Assembly (NCBI GenBank): GCA_031401035.1
Contig: JANNRA010000009.1
Span: forward strand, 1 to 64,000
Origin: JANNRA01 sp031401035
GTDB lineage: Bacteria; Desulfobacterota; Binatia; HRBIN30; CADEER01
DNA: 64,000 nucleotides
Direction: 5' to 3'
Shown one piece after another: positions 41,299 to 50,274 of this stretch. Position 1 is the stretch's first letter. The number at the start of each line of letters is the position of its first letter. The notes under the pieces were generated by a model. The model searched no databases. It was given only the letters and a program-made list of their open reading frames with translations, and was not told where the DNA came from. The position numbers were made by a program, and so were the translations under genes.

Positions 41299-44022
41299 TC
41301 AGCAGCCGTCGAGCGCGGCGCTGACGGCGCGGATGAGTTCGCTGACGGTGACCGCGGCGTCGCCGTCGCGGTCGAGGGCCCGGCAGTCCGCCAGCGGCGC
41401 GGCGCCGAGGGCGATGCTGACGCCGCGCACCAGTTCGTTGATCGCAACGACGCCGTCGCCGTCGCAATCGCCGCCACAGGGTGGCGGCAGCGCAGTCGTT
41501 GTCGCAGTCGTTGTCGCGGTCGGCGTCGGCGTCGGCGACGGCGTGTCGGTGACCGAGGCGCTCGGGGTGGCACTGACGGTGGCGCTCGGCGTCGGCGTCG
41601 CACTGGCGGTGCCGGTGGCGCTGGGGCTCGGCGTCGCACTGGCGGTCGGCGTCGGCGTGCATGGCGGCCCGCTGCACCCGGTGGCCGGCGCGCACGGCTG
41701 GCAGGCGTCGCAGCGCGGCGGCGGGCCGCCGACGCAGGCGCCGGAGACGCAGCGGTCGGCGGTCGTGCAGGCGCTGCCGTCGTCGCACGCAGCACTGTTG
41801 GTGGGATGGAGGCAGGCGCTGCCACCACCGCAGACGTCGTCGGTGCAGGGGTCGCCGTCGCTGGCGCAGGGCATGCCCGCCGGGACGACGGCGTCGGCCG
41901 GGCAGATGCCGCTGGCGCCGCTGCAGCTCTCGAGTGGATCGCAGGGGCCGCTGCTGACACGGCAGGTGGTGGCGGCGGCGAGGGCGCTGCAGTCGAGCCC
42001 GCAGCAGGAGCCGGCGGCGCCGTTCAGCGCCCCGCGGTCGCACCGCTCGCCGGCATCGACGACGCCGTCGCCGCAGCGCACCCGCGTGAGCCGCATCGCC
42101 CACGCGCCGCCGCCGCTGGTGCCGGCGTACAGCTGGCGCGGGTCGTCGGGGTCGATCGCCAGGCTGGTGACGGCGCGCACGGCCAGGCCGGCGTTGATAC
42201 CGACCCAGCTGGCGCCGGCATCGGCGCTGCGCAGGACGCCGAGCGAGCCGCCGGCATAGACGACACGCGGATCGAGCGGATCGAGCACCAGCGCGGTGAT
42301 CGCCGCGCCGCCCAGTTGGCCGCCCAGCGCGCCGAGGGCGGTCCACTGCGCGCCGCCGTCGCGGCTGGCGAAGATGCCGGCGCCGCCGCTGCCGGCGTAC
42401 ACCACGGCGCTGTCGGCGGGGTCGACGGCCAGCGCCAGGATCAGGGCGCCGGCGGGCAGGCCGCTGCTCGCCGCGGTCCAACTGGCACCCCCGTCGACGC
42501 TCTTGCGGACGCCGCCGAGGAAGCCCGCGTACAGCGTCGCCGGGGCACTCGCATCGACGGCCAGGGCGTCGATGCGCGGCACGCTGCCGTTGACCACCAG
42601 CCCGTTGTTGCGCGCGGTCCAGACGGCGCCGCCGCTGACGCTCTGGAAGACGCCGCCGCTGGTGGCGGCGTAGAGGACCGCCGGCTGACTGGAGTCGAGG
42701 CGCAGTGCCCGCACGCCGACGTTGAGCGGCTGCGTCGCTGTCGACGCCCAGCTGGCGGCCCCATCGAGGCTGCGGAAGACGCCGGCGCCGCCGCTGCCGG
42801 CGTAGAGGGTCGCCGGGTTGAGCGGATCGACGGCGAGGGCGCCGATGTCCTCAGCTGTCAGACCGGCGCTGGCGGCCCGCCAGTTGGCGGCACCGTCGTC
42901 GCTCTTCGCGACGCCGCCGAGGAAGGTCCCGGCATAGATCGTCGCCGGCTGCGCCGGGTCGATCGCCAGGGCGCGCACCAGGGTGTTGGCGAAGCCGACG
43001 TTGGCGGCGCTCCAGGCGGCGCCGGCTGTGGTCGTGCGATAGACGCCGGCGCCGCCTGCCGGTCCGGCGAGCAGCGTCGCCGGGGCGCTCGGCGCCAGCC
43101 CCAACGCCTCGACCGCGGCGCCGGCGGGCAGGCCGGCGCGCGCCGGCATCCACGCCGCGCCGCCGCTGGTCGAGCGGAAGACACCGGCGGCGGTGGCGGC
43201 GTAGAGCGTCGGCGCCGCGAGTGGGTCGACGGCGAGGGCGAAGACGCTCGCCGATTCCAGGCCGCTGCTCGCCGGCACCCAGGTGGCGGCGCCGTCGTCG
43301 CTGCGGAAGACGCCGCCGAAGGTGGCGGCGTAGACGACGCGCGGGTCGGCCGGCGCGACGGCGACGCCGGTGACGAAGGTGTCGCTGAGGCCGCTGCTGG
43401 CGCGCGTCCAGACCGCCCCACCGCTGCTGCTCTTGAAGACGCCGTCGACCGTGCCGGCGTACAGCGTCTGGCGCTGCCGCGGGTCGAGCGCCAGGGCGGT
43501 GACGAAGCTGGTCGACAGGCCGCTGGCGGTGCTGCTCCAGGTGGCGCCGCCGTCGCTGCTTCTGAAGACGCCGTCGCCGCGCGTCGCGGCGTACAGCGTC
43601 TGGCGCTCGACCGGATCGACGACAATGGCTGCCACCGTGGCGAGCGCCAGGGCGCCGCCCGGTGTGCCGCTGGCGGCGCGCCAGGTCTCGCCGCCGTCGG
43701 TGGTCTTGAAGACGCCGCCGCCGTCGCTGCCGGCGTAGGCGACGAAGTCGTTCTGTGGGTCCACCGCCACCGTAACCGCGCCGGCCGCCGGCAGGCCGCC
43801 GCCAGAGCCGCGCCAGCGCAGGCCGATGTCGGCGCTGCGCAGGACGCCGCCGCTGGTCGCCGCGTAGACCACCGGCGCCGGCCCGCTGGAAATGGCGAAG
43901 GCGAGCGCCTGGCCACCCTCCGGGCCGCTGGCGGTCCAGACGTTCTCGCCGGCCCGCGCCGGCCCCGCCGGCGCTGCCGTCATGATCAGGGCGACGAGCC
44001 CAAGCCGCGCTGCGCTCCGCAT
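41299..44022 (-). CDS. Secreted propeller-repeat protein with dockerin-like C-terminus
   Basis: 907 residues. The signal peptide is 1-27. Residues ~38-690 hold 13 full and one partial copy of a ~45-residue unit of the type LYAGS.GGVFRSSDGGATW, as in BNR/sortilin/YCF48 beta-propellers. A Cys-rich part (~695-815) has CGDGVVDAGERCDRG (DUF4215-like). A Pro/Ser/Thr linker (~817-845) follows. The last 59 residues (849-907) start CGGDCDGDGVVAINELV and contain two EF-hand-like loops (DCDGDGVVAINE and DRDGDAAVTVSE), closed by a terminal Cys: a dockerin-like module. It would be exported and may dock to a cohesin-like partner. Number of propellers is uncertain. Confidence 0.82.
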   Translation of the reverse strand: MRSAARLGLVALIMTAAPAGPARAGENVWTASGPEGGQALAFAISSGPAPVVYAATSGGVLRSADIGLRWRGSGGGLPAAGAVTVAVDPQNDFVAYAGSDGGGVFKTTDGGETWRAASGTPGGALALATVAAIVVDPVERQTLYAATRGDGVFRSSDGGATWSSTASGLSTSFVTALALDPRQRQTLYAGTVDGVFKSSSGGAVWTRASSGLSDTFVTGVAVAPADPRVVYAATFGGVFRSDDGAATWVPASSGLESASVFALAVDPLAAPTLYAATAAGVFRSTSGGAAWMPARAGLPAGAAVEALGLAPSAPATLLAGPAGGAGVYRTTTAGAAWSAANVGFANTLVRALAIDPAQPATIYAGTFLGGVAKSDDGAANWRAASAGLTAEDIGALAVDPLNPATLYAGSGGAGVFRSLDGAASWASTATQPLNVGVRALRLDSSQPAVLYAATSGGVFQSVSGGAVWTARNNGLVVNGSVPRIDALAVDASAPATLYAGFLGGVRKSVDGGASWTAASSGLPAGALILALAVDPADSAVVYAGSGGAGIFASRDGGAQWTALGALGGQLGGAAITALVLDPLDPRVVYAGGSLGVLRSADAGASWVGINAGLAVRAVTSLAIDPDDPRQLYAGTSGGGAWAMRLTRVRCGDGVVDAGERCDRGALNGAAGSCCGLDCSALAAATTCRVSSGPCDPLESCSGASGICPADAVVPAGMPCASDGDPCTDDVCGGGSACLHPTNSAACDDGSACTTADRCVSGACVGGPPPRCDACQPCAPATGCSGPPCTPTPTASATPSPSATGTASATPTPSATVSATPSASVTDTPSPTPTPTATTTATTTALPPPCGGDCDGDGVVAINELVRGVSIALGAAPLADCRALDRDGDAAVTVSELIRAVSAALDGC

Positions 44023-44135
44023 CTTCCCAGTACTAAGGGCCAAGACAATCGGTTGAGTCCACCCGACGGCGACGACAATTGGCGAGGCCCGCCCGCGGCT
44101 GCGATCGACCCGCCGCTGCGCTATGCTGGCGGCGC

Positions 44136-44555
44136 ATGTCCGAACCGGCGGTGCTGTTCTACGACGGCGTCTGCGGCCTGTGCGACCGCACGGTGCGCTT
44201 CGTCCTGCGCCACGACCGGCGGCGCCGCTTCCGCTTCGCGCCGCTGCAGAGCCCCTACGCACGCCAGGCCCTGGCGCGGCACGGCCGCGACGCGCGCCAG
44301 CTCGACACGGTCGCCCTGCTGCTCGGCGAGCATTTGCTGGAGAAGTCAGACGCCGTCTGCGCCATCTTGCGCGAACTCGGCGGCGGCTGGCGGCTGCTGG
44401 CGCTGCTGCACCTGCTGCCGCGCGGACTGCGCGACGCCGCCTACGATTTCGTCGCGCGCCATCGCTACCGCTGGTTCGGACAGTATGCGGCGTGCCCGCT
44501 GCCGAGCCCCGAATTGCGCGAACGCCTGGCGGAGGGCGCCGCGAGCGGCGCTTGA
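44136..44555 (+). CDS. DCC family thiol-disulfide oxidoreductase
   Basis: 139 residues of the DUF393/DCC family, named for the N-terminal motif YDGVCGLCDRTVRF (residues 9-22). Its Cys13 and Cys16 form a redox-type CxxC. The rest is mostly helical with a YRWFGQYAACPLPSPELRERL end, as in most members. The physiological substrate is unknown. The ATG at 44136 is used because upstream codons are Arg/Ala-rich. A microprotein gene follows 32 bases later. Confidence 0.87.
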   Translation: MSEPAVLFYDGVCGLCDRTVRFVLRHDRRRRFRFAPLQSPYARQALARHGRDARQLDTVALLLGEHLLEKSDAVCAILRELGGGWRLLALLHLLPRGLRDAAYDFVARHRYRWFGQYAACPLPSPELRERLAEGAASGA

Positions 44556-44587
44556 CCGCCCGCGGCCTTTCTGGTCAGCCCCAGCCG

Positions 44588-44710
44588 ATGAAGCGCCATC
44601 ATACGTTGATGATCATCGGACTCGCCCTCTTCCTCGCCGGCTGGCTCGCCTGGTCGGTCCTGCTGACCGAGGACGAGATGGCGCCACCGGTCGTCATCGA
44701 AGGCAACTGA
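44588..44710 (+). CDS. Small single-pass membrane protein
   Basis: A 40-residue open frame: a basic start (MKRHHT), one strongly hydrophobic helix (residues ~7-25, IIGLALFLAGWLAWSVLL) and an acidic tail (TEDEMAPPVVIEGN). Composition is coherent and unlike the Arg/Pro-rich shadows of this genome, so I take it as a real gene. It is on the same strand as the DCC gene and near enough to share a transcript. No family recognised. Confidence 0.6.
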   Translation: MKRHHTLMIIGLALFLAGWLAWSVLLTEDEMAPPVVIEGN

Positions 44711-44847
44711 ACGCGCTGCCCAGGTAGGCGGCAGCGTTGCCCGCGCCCTGGCCACCGCCCGCTCGTTGGTGGCCCGGCACGCGACGCGAAGTAAGCGCAC
44801 CGGCTGGCACTGGCATTGCTCTCTGATACTGGTTCGATCGATTGGCG

Positions 44848-46053
44848 ATGCTGGGTCTAGTTCTCACCGCAGGAGGCGCGCGTGGCGCCTACCAGGCCGG
44901 GGTGCTCAAACGCCTCGGCGAGGCGCGCGCGCTGCGCAACCGACCGTCGCCGTTCGCCGTCATCGCCGGCGCCTCGGCGGGCGCGATCAACGGCACGATG
45001 GTGGCAGCGACCAGCGCCGACTTCACCGCCGGGACGCGCCAGCTGGCGAAGCTGTGGGCCGATCTGACGCCCGAGCAGGTCTTTCGCAGCGACCTGATGT
45101 CGCTCGGCCTCGGCGGCGCCAACCTGGTGCGCGACCTCTCGCTCGGTGGGCTGATCGGCGGCGGGCACGTCCGCTCCCTGCTCGACGCCAGCCCGCTGCG
45201 CACCCTGCTCGCCCACCACTTGCCGATGACCGGCATCGGCGAGGCCATCCGCGCCGGGCACCTCTACGCCATCGGCCTGTCGGCGACGAGCTACCATTCG
45301 GGCAAGTCCTTCACCTTCATCCAGGGCCGCAAGGGCCACCCAATGTGGCTGAAGAGCCGCCGCGTCGCGCTGGCGGTCGAGCTGGCGCACGAGCACGTCT
45401 GTGCCTCGGCGGCGATCCCGATCGTCTTCGCGCCGGTGCGCGTCAATTCTCAGGAAATCGGCGAGTGCTGGTTCGGCGACGGCGGCATGCGGCTGGTGAC
45501 GCCGTTCAGCCCCGCCATCCGTCTCGGCGCGCGGCGCATCTTTGCCATCGGCATCCGCTGTCAGAGCTCGGCCGACGCGCTCTCGCGCGCCGAGCTGCGC
45601 GGGGAGGAAGAAGGACTGGCCGGCCGCGAGTCGATCGTCGAGCCGCCCTTGGCGCAGATCTGCGGCGTCTTCCTCAACGCCATCTTCCTCGACCACCTGG
45701 ACACCGACCTCGATCACCTCGTGCGCATGAACGAGCTCATCGCCGCCGGCGACCATGGTCACGGCAACGGCCGCAAGCGCCGCGCCGCCGCCAGCGAGCC
45801 GATGCGCCGCATCGAGCCGTTCGTCCTCAATCCGTCGGCCGACCTGGCCATCGTCGCCGCGGCGTTCGCGCACAAGATGCCGCGCGCCGTGCGCTACGTC
45901 ATGGACGGCCTCGGCACGCCGAACGCGCAGAGTGCCGACCTGATGAGCTACCTGCTCTTCGATTCGTCCTACACGCGGGCCCTGATCGACATCGGCTACC
46001 AGGACGCCAGCGCACGCCTGGACGAGATCGAAGCCTTTCTGCTCGCCACCTAG
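44848..46053 (+). CDS. Patatin-like phospholipase
   Basis: 401 residues. LVLTAGGARGAYQAGVL (residues 4-20) contains the GGxR/K oxyanion loop. GASAGAING holds the nucleophile Ser43 in GxSxG. FGDGGMRL supplies the catalytic Asp211 of the DGG motif. This gives the complete Ser-Asp dyad of patatins, which hydrolyse acyl chains of phospholipids. No signal peptide is seen, so the enzyme is cytoplasmic or membrane-peripheral. The C-terminal part (~280-401) is helical. The ATG at 44848 is preferred to a TTG two codons earlier. It ends just before an inverted repeat at 46059. Confidence 0.88.
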   Translation: MLGLVLTAGGARGAYQAGVLKRLGEARALRNRPSPFAVIAGASAGAINGTMVAATSADFTAGTRQLAKLWADLTPEQVFRSDLMSLGLGGANLVRDLSLGGLIGGGHVRSLLDASPLRTLLAHHLPMTGIGEAIRAGHLYAIGLSATSYHSGKSFTFIQGRKGHPMWLKSRRVALAVELAHEHVCASAAIPIVFAPVRVNSQEIGECWFGDGGMRLVTPFSPAIRLGARRIFAIGIRCQSSADALSRAELRGEEEGLAGRESIVEPPLAQICGVFLNAIFLDHLDTDLDHLVRMNELIAAGDHGHGNGRKRRAAASEPMRRIEPFVLNPSADLAIVAAAFAHKMPRAVRYVMDGLGTPNAQSADLMSYLLFDSSYTRALIDIGYQDASARLDEIEAFLLAT

Positions 46054-46058
46054 AAGCC

Positions 46059-46130
46059 TTCACCACGGAGGCACGGAGTCTCGCCGGGGCGGTGCGGCTC
46101 GCCGTCCGATCTCCGTGTCTCCGTGGTGAA
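46059..46130. repeat. Inverted repeat of the ACGGAGGCACGGAG family
   Basis: TTCACCACGGAGGCACGGAG (46059-46078) pairs with CTCCGTGTCTCCGTGGTGAA (46111-46130), 19 of 20 complementary, separated by 32 bases. It lies between patatin and CoA-transferase genes, starting 5 bases after the patatin stop. A related but distinct inverted repeat occurs at 58127. This core is seen in gaps of many environmental bacteria (recognition from memory). Confidence 0.8.
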
Positions 46131-46185
46131 ATCTGTTGCTTCGCAAGCTTGCTCGATTCAATCGCTCTCCGTTATTGGCCTCGGC

Positions 46186-47502
46186 ATGAAAGAGGCGACA
46201 CGGGTCTCGGCAGCCGAGGCAGCGGCGGTGGTGCAGTCCGGCGACGTCGTCGACTACGGCCTGTGTCTGGGGTTGCCGGACGTCTTCGACGCGGCGCTGG
46301 CGGCGCGTGCGGCGGAACTGCGCTGCGTGCGCGTGCGCAGTGGCGTGGCGGTGCGATCGCCGCGCGTCGCCGCGGTCGATCCGATCGGCGAGCACTTCCG
46401 CTACGAGAGCTGGCACTTCTCCGGCACCGAGCGGAAGCTGCACGACGACGGGCGCTGCCACTACATCCCGATGAACTTCGGCGAGCTGCCGGACTACTAT
46501 CGGCGCTTCATCGAGCGCGTCGACGTGGCGTGCATCAAGACCTGCGCCATGGACGGGCGCGGCTTCTTCAACTTCGGCGCCGCCGTCGCCGCGGCCCGCG
46601 CGACGATCGAGCGCGCCCGAATCGTCATCGTCGAGACCTCGCGCGCCATGCCCTACATGTACGGCAGCGAGGAGTCCGTGCACGCCAGCGAGGTCGACTT
46701 CGTCGTCGAGGGCGACGACGCGCCGCTCGCCGAGCTGGTCAATCCGCCCATCAGCGCGGTCGACCAACGCGTCGCCGAGCTCATTGCCGCCGAGGTCGAG
46801 GACGGCGCCTGCCTGCAGATCGGCATCGGCGGCATGCCGAACGCGGTCTGCTCGCTGCTGAAGACCAGCGGCGCGCGCGCGCTCGGCATCCACACGGAGA
46901 TGTTCGTCGACGGCATGGTGGATCTGATCGAGGCCGGATTGGTGACCGGCGCGCGCAAGCGCCTCGACCCGCGGCAGAGCGTCTGCACCTTCGCGCTCGG
47001 CTCGCAGCGCATGTACCGCTTCCTCGACCATCATCCGCGCGTCATCGCCAAACCGGTCGACTACACCAACCTGCCGCATCACATCAGCCAGAACGACCGC
47101 GTCGTGTCGATCAACAACACGACGCAGATGGACCTGCAGGGGCAGGCGGCGTCGGAGTCCTCCGGCCACCGCCATCTCACCGGCACCGGCGGGCAGTTGC
47201 AGTTCGTGCGCGGCGCTTACGCCTCGGCGGGCGGCAAGTCGTTCATGTGCCTCGCCTCCACCTATGAAAAGCGCGGCGAGCGCTGCAGCCGCATCGTCAC
47301 CGCGCTGACACCGGGCAACATCGTCACCACGCCGCGCACCGACGTGATGTATGTCGTCACCGAGTACGGCCTGGTGAACCTCAAGGGCAAGTCGGTCGCC
47401 GAGCGCGCCAGGGCGCTGATCGGCCTCGCCCATCCAGACTTCCGAGAAGACCTCGAACGCGACGCGCGCGAGAAGCAGTTGCTGCCGAGGGGCTTCGTCT
47501 AG
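46186..47502 (+). CDS. Acetyl-CoA hydrolase/CoA-transferase family protein
   Basis: 438 residues. This is the two-lobed class I CoA-transferase fold of the acetyl-CoA hydrolase/4-hydroxybutyrate CoA-transferase family. Residues 1-~190 form lobe one. Lobe two has LQIGIGGMPNAVCSLL, and GIHTEMFVDGMVDL contains the Glu expected to form the glutamyl-CoA thioester. Near the C-terminus come GTGGQLQFVRGAYASAGGKS and VTEYGLVNLKGKSVAERA. It moves CoA between carboxylic acids in central or fatty-acid metabolism; the acid is not predictable. The ATG at 46186 is chosen because upstream codons belong to the inverted repeat. Confidence 0.88.
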   Translation: MKEATRVSAAEAAAVVQSGDVVDYGLCLGLPDVFDAALAARAAELRCVRVRSGVAVRSPRVAAVDPIGEHFRYESWHFSGTERKLHDDGRCHYIPMNFGELPDYYRRFIERVDVACIKTCAMDGRGFFNFGAAVAAARATIERARIVIVETSRAMPYMYGSEESVHASEVDFVVEGDDAPLAELVNPPISAVDQRVAELIAAEVEDGACLQIGIGGMPNAVCSLLKTSGARALGIHTEMFVDGMVDLIEAGLVTGARKRLDPRQSVCTFALGSQRMYRFLDHHPRVIAKPVDYTNLPHHISQNDRVVSINNTTQMDLQGQAASESSGHRHLTGTGGQLQFVRGAYASAGGKSFMCLASTYEKRGERCSRIVTALTPGNIVTTPRTDVMYVVTEYGLVNLKGKSVAERARALIGLAHPDFREDLERDAREKQLLPRGFV

Positions 47503-47530
47503 ATTCGACCAACGCTCTCAGGAGGACCAC

Positions 47531-48190
47531 ATGTCACTGCGCATCAACGACACCGCCCCCAACTTCAAGGCCAGGACGACGCACGGCGAGATAGACTTCC
47601 ATGACTGGATCGGCAGCAGTTGGGCGATCCTGTTCTCGCACCCGAAGGACTTCACGCCCGTCTGCACCACCGAACTGGGCTACATGGCGAAGATCGAGCC
47701 GGAGTTCACCAAGCGCAACGCCAAGCTGATCGGCTTGTCCATCGACGGCGTCGAGGATCACGGCAGATGGGCGGCCGACATCGAGGAAACGCAGGGCGCC
47801 AAGGTCAACTACCCGATGATCGGCGACACCGATCTGGCCGTCGCCAAGCTCTACAACATGCTGCCCGCTGAAGAGCCCGGCACGTCGGCCGAACGCACGG
47901 CGGCCACCAACGCGACCGTGCGCTCGGTCTTCGTCATCGGTCCGGACAAGAAGATCAAGCTGATGCTGACCTACCCAATGACCACCGGGCGCAACTTCGA
48001 CGAGATTCTGCGGGTCCTCGCCTCCATGCAGTTGACCGCCAAGCACAAGGTGGCGACGCCGGTGAACTGGAAGCCCGGCGAGGATGTGATCATCGCCGGA
48101 TCGGTCTCGGACGCCGAAGCCAAGACGCTCTACCCGCAGGGGTGGAAGGCGCCCAAGCCCTACCTCCGACTGGTCAAGCAGCCGCGCTGA
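47531..48190 (+). CDS. 1-Cys peroxiredoxin (Prx6 type)
   Basis: 219 residues with the Prx6 peroxidatic motif SHPKDFTPVCTTELG, Cys45. There is no resolving Cys in the family position, as expected for 1-Cys enzymes. The C-terminal dimerisation domain (~165-219) includes TPVNWKPGEDVII, typical of this subgroup. It reduces hydrogen peroxide and organic hydroperoxides in the cytoplasm. A strong AGGAGG site lies 7 bases before the ATG, which suggests high expression. The gene follows the CoA-transferase by 28 bases and may share its transcript. Confidence 0.93.
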   Translation: MSLRINDTAPNFKARTTHGEIDFHDWIGSSWAILFSHPKDFTPVCTTELGYMAKIEPEFTKRNAKLIGLSIDGVEDHGRWAADIEETQGAKVNYPMIGDTDLAVAKLYNMLPAEEPGTSAERTAATNATVRSVFVIGPDKKIKLMLTYPMTTGRNFDEILRVLASMQLTAKHKVATPVNWKPGEDVIIAGSVSDAEAKTLYPQGWKAPKPYLRLVKQPR

Positions 48191-48345
48191 GCGCCCGGCG
48201 CGATCAGGGGCGTTGGACGCCCTGCACGTCGACGGACAGGGGAACTTCTGGTTGTAGGATTTGCACCAATCTGTGCGAGCGGGTGGATGAGTGCGCGGTA
48301 GTCGATGACGCGCGCGTGGCACGGCGGTTGCCCTATTGCGCGATC

Positions 48346-50073
48346 ATGCATCACTCGTTGCGCTTCGCAGTGGCAGTATTCGTGTCGGCGCTCACCGGTT
48401 GCGGTGGTGGCGGCGGCGACAATCCATCCTCCACGGGTCCGCCGCCGGCGCTCGAGGAGAGTCGAACCTTTCGCGCCATCGCCGGCGTCTCGATGGGCGC
48501 TTACGGGGCCATGAACCTGGGGACGAAACATCCCGAGCTGTTTGGCACCATCGCGTCGCTGGGCGGGCCGGTGGACATGACGCAACTGCTGCGCGACAGC
48601 CTCGATGACAATCTCGAGGTCAAGCCGCAGACGGACCTGCCGCGCGCGGTGGACGACGACTTCACCTTTGATCACCTGCCGCCCTACCCGGATCGCGACA
48701 CGCGCATCACCATGTTTCAGGATCTCTCGATCGCCTTCGGCAATCCGTTCCTGCATCACCCCGATCCGCAACGGCAGTATCTGGCGTCGGACTCGGAGCC
48801 GGCGCTGTTGCGCATCGACGACCAGTTCGGAGCGTTCGAGGTACTGGCCGAGCCGCGCGGCTTCCTCGATGGCGGCGACCGGAACAAGGACGGGCTGCGC
48901 CAGAGCGGCGAGGCCGCGAGCCTGCCGAGCGACACGGCGTTGCTCGCGGTGGGATCGCTGCCGACCATCGTCAGTGGCGCCGCGCCGGTCGAGGTCGGCG
49001 GCCGTCACCTGGCCGATCTCGACGGGGACGGCATCTTCGACGTCGGCGAAGGCCTGGTGCTCAATCTCGCCGAGCCGTTCGAGGACAGCAACGGCAATCG
49101 CGTCTTCGAGCCGGCGCTGGGCGAGCGCTACAGCGATAGCGGTCTCGACGGCGTCGCCGGCACCGGCGACTTCGGCGAGGGCAACGCGACGTTCGACTAC
49201 GATCCCGATCGCGCCACCTGGATCGACGAGGATCCGTTCAGCCGCCTCGCCGCCCGCGACGCGGCGGCGATCGCCACGCAGCGCATGTACATGGACGTCG
49301 GGACTCGTGACGAATTCGGCTTCGCGCGCCACTACGAGAACCTGATCGCGCTGCTGGAATCGAAGGGCCTCGCCGTCGCCACCGAGGACGGCTTCGACAC
49401 CAACTGCGCCGACCTACCGGGTCCCGATGATCAGTTCCTCCTCACCCGCTACGACGCCGGGCACATCGGCGTCGACGCGGTCGACCCCGACGGGCTGCTC
49501 GACGGCAACGTCTGCGGCGAGGACACGGTCTGGCAGCGCATCCTCAACATGATGGGCTACCTCAACGAGAGCTTTCCCGACGGCGTCCTCGGACCGGGCT
49601 CCGGCGGCGACCTGCCGGACCTCGACCTCGATGATCTCGACTTCGATCTCCCCAACCTCGACGTCACCGGCAAGGTGAGCTCGGTATCGATCGCCTCTGC
49701 GGCGCTGGCGACAGGCGGCGCGGCGCCTACACGTCGCGTCGTCGTCTATCGACCGCCGGCGTTCTTCCGCAGCGATGAGACTTTCCCGGTGGTCTACTTC
49801 CTGGGAGGGTACGGTCAGGAGCCCGAGGATTTCCGGCGCATCGGCGTGCTGCTCGACGGACTCATCCTGACCGGACAGATGCAGAACATGTTCTTCGTCT
49901 TCCTGCCGGGCGACGGTGGCCGCCAGGGGTCGTTCTACGTCAATCACCGCGTGCCGCACGACCAGGTTCCCGATCTGCAGGAACCCACGTCGGGGCGTTA
50001 CGAGGACTCGATCGTTCAGGATCTGATCCCGTTCATCGAGGACCGCGTCCTCAAACGCCGCGTTCGTCGCTGA
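48346..50073 (+). CDS. Lipoprotein esterase with circularly permuted motif order
   Basis: 575 residues. The lipobox is ALTGC (Cys19). The first domain segment reads FRAIAGVSMGAYGAMNLGTK, the nucleophile elbow with Ser49, which in esterase D/S-formylglutathione-hydrolase proteins lies after the oxyanion strand. An insert (~78-310) has calcium-type loops (DLDGDGIFDVGEG). Asp322 (GTRDEFGF) and His373 (DAGHIGVD) complete a triad. The last 120 residues (RRVVVYRPPAFF, VVYFLGGYGQ at ~482-491, FVFLPGDGGRQGSFYVNH, YEDSIVQDLIPFIE) are what normally forms the N-terminal half of that fold. So the fold is present but rotated. It should act in the periplasm or at the surface; the substrate is unknown. Confidence 0.78.
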   Translation: MHHSLRFAVAVFVSALTGCGGGGGDNPSSTGPPPALEESRTFRAIAGVSMGAYGAMNLGTKHPELFGTIASLGGPVDMTQLLRDSLDDNLEVKPQTDLPRAVDDDFTFDHLPPYPDRDTRITMFQDLSIAFGNPFLHHPDPQRQYLASDSEPALLRIDDQFGAFEVLAEPRGFLDGGDRNKDGLRQSGEAASLPSDTALLAVGSLPTIVSGAAPVEVGGRHLADLDGDGIFDVGEGLVLNLAEPFEDSNGNRVFEPALGERYSDSGLDGVAGTGDFGEGNATFDYDPDRATWIDEDPFSRLAARDAAAIATQRMYMDVGTRDEFGFARHYENLIALLESKGLAVATEDGFDTNCADLPGPDDQFLLTRYDAGHIGVDAVDPDGLLDGNVCGEDTVWQRILNMMGYLNESFPDGVLGPGSGGDLPDLDLDDLDFDLPNLDVTGKVSSVSIASAALATGGAAPTRRVVVYRPPAFFRSDETFPVVYFLGGYGQEPEDFRRIGVLLDGLILTGQMQNMFFVFLPGDGGRQGSFYVNHRVPHDQVPDLQEPTSGRYEDSIVQDLIPFIEDRVLKRRVRR

Positions 50074-50274
50074 TCCGCCGCGACAGCCTGGCCCGACCCG
50101 GATCGGTCGGACGTATCGGCCAGCGGGTGTCAGCCGCACCGAGCTGCAGTTGCTGCCTATTCGACTGGCGTCATACGGTCGGGAGCTGCGATCGCTGGCT
50201 GTGCATCGATTCCGTCCTCGCTTACCGTCGTCGTATGGGGTCGCGTTCGCCTGCCGGCGATCCACAAGCGGCCG

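Noticed and set aside
41806..44727. A 973-codon plus-strand frame opposite the propeller protein
   Set aside because: Its repeats mirror the sense repeats of the minus gene, and it runs on into the DCC gene in another frame.
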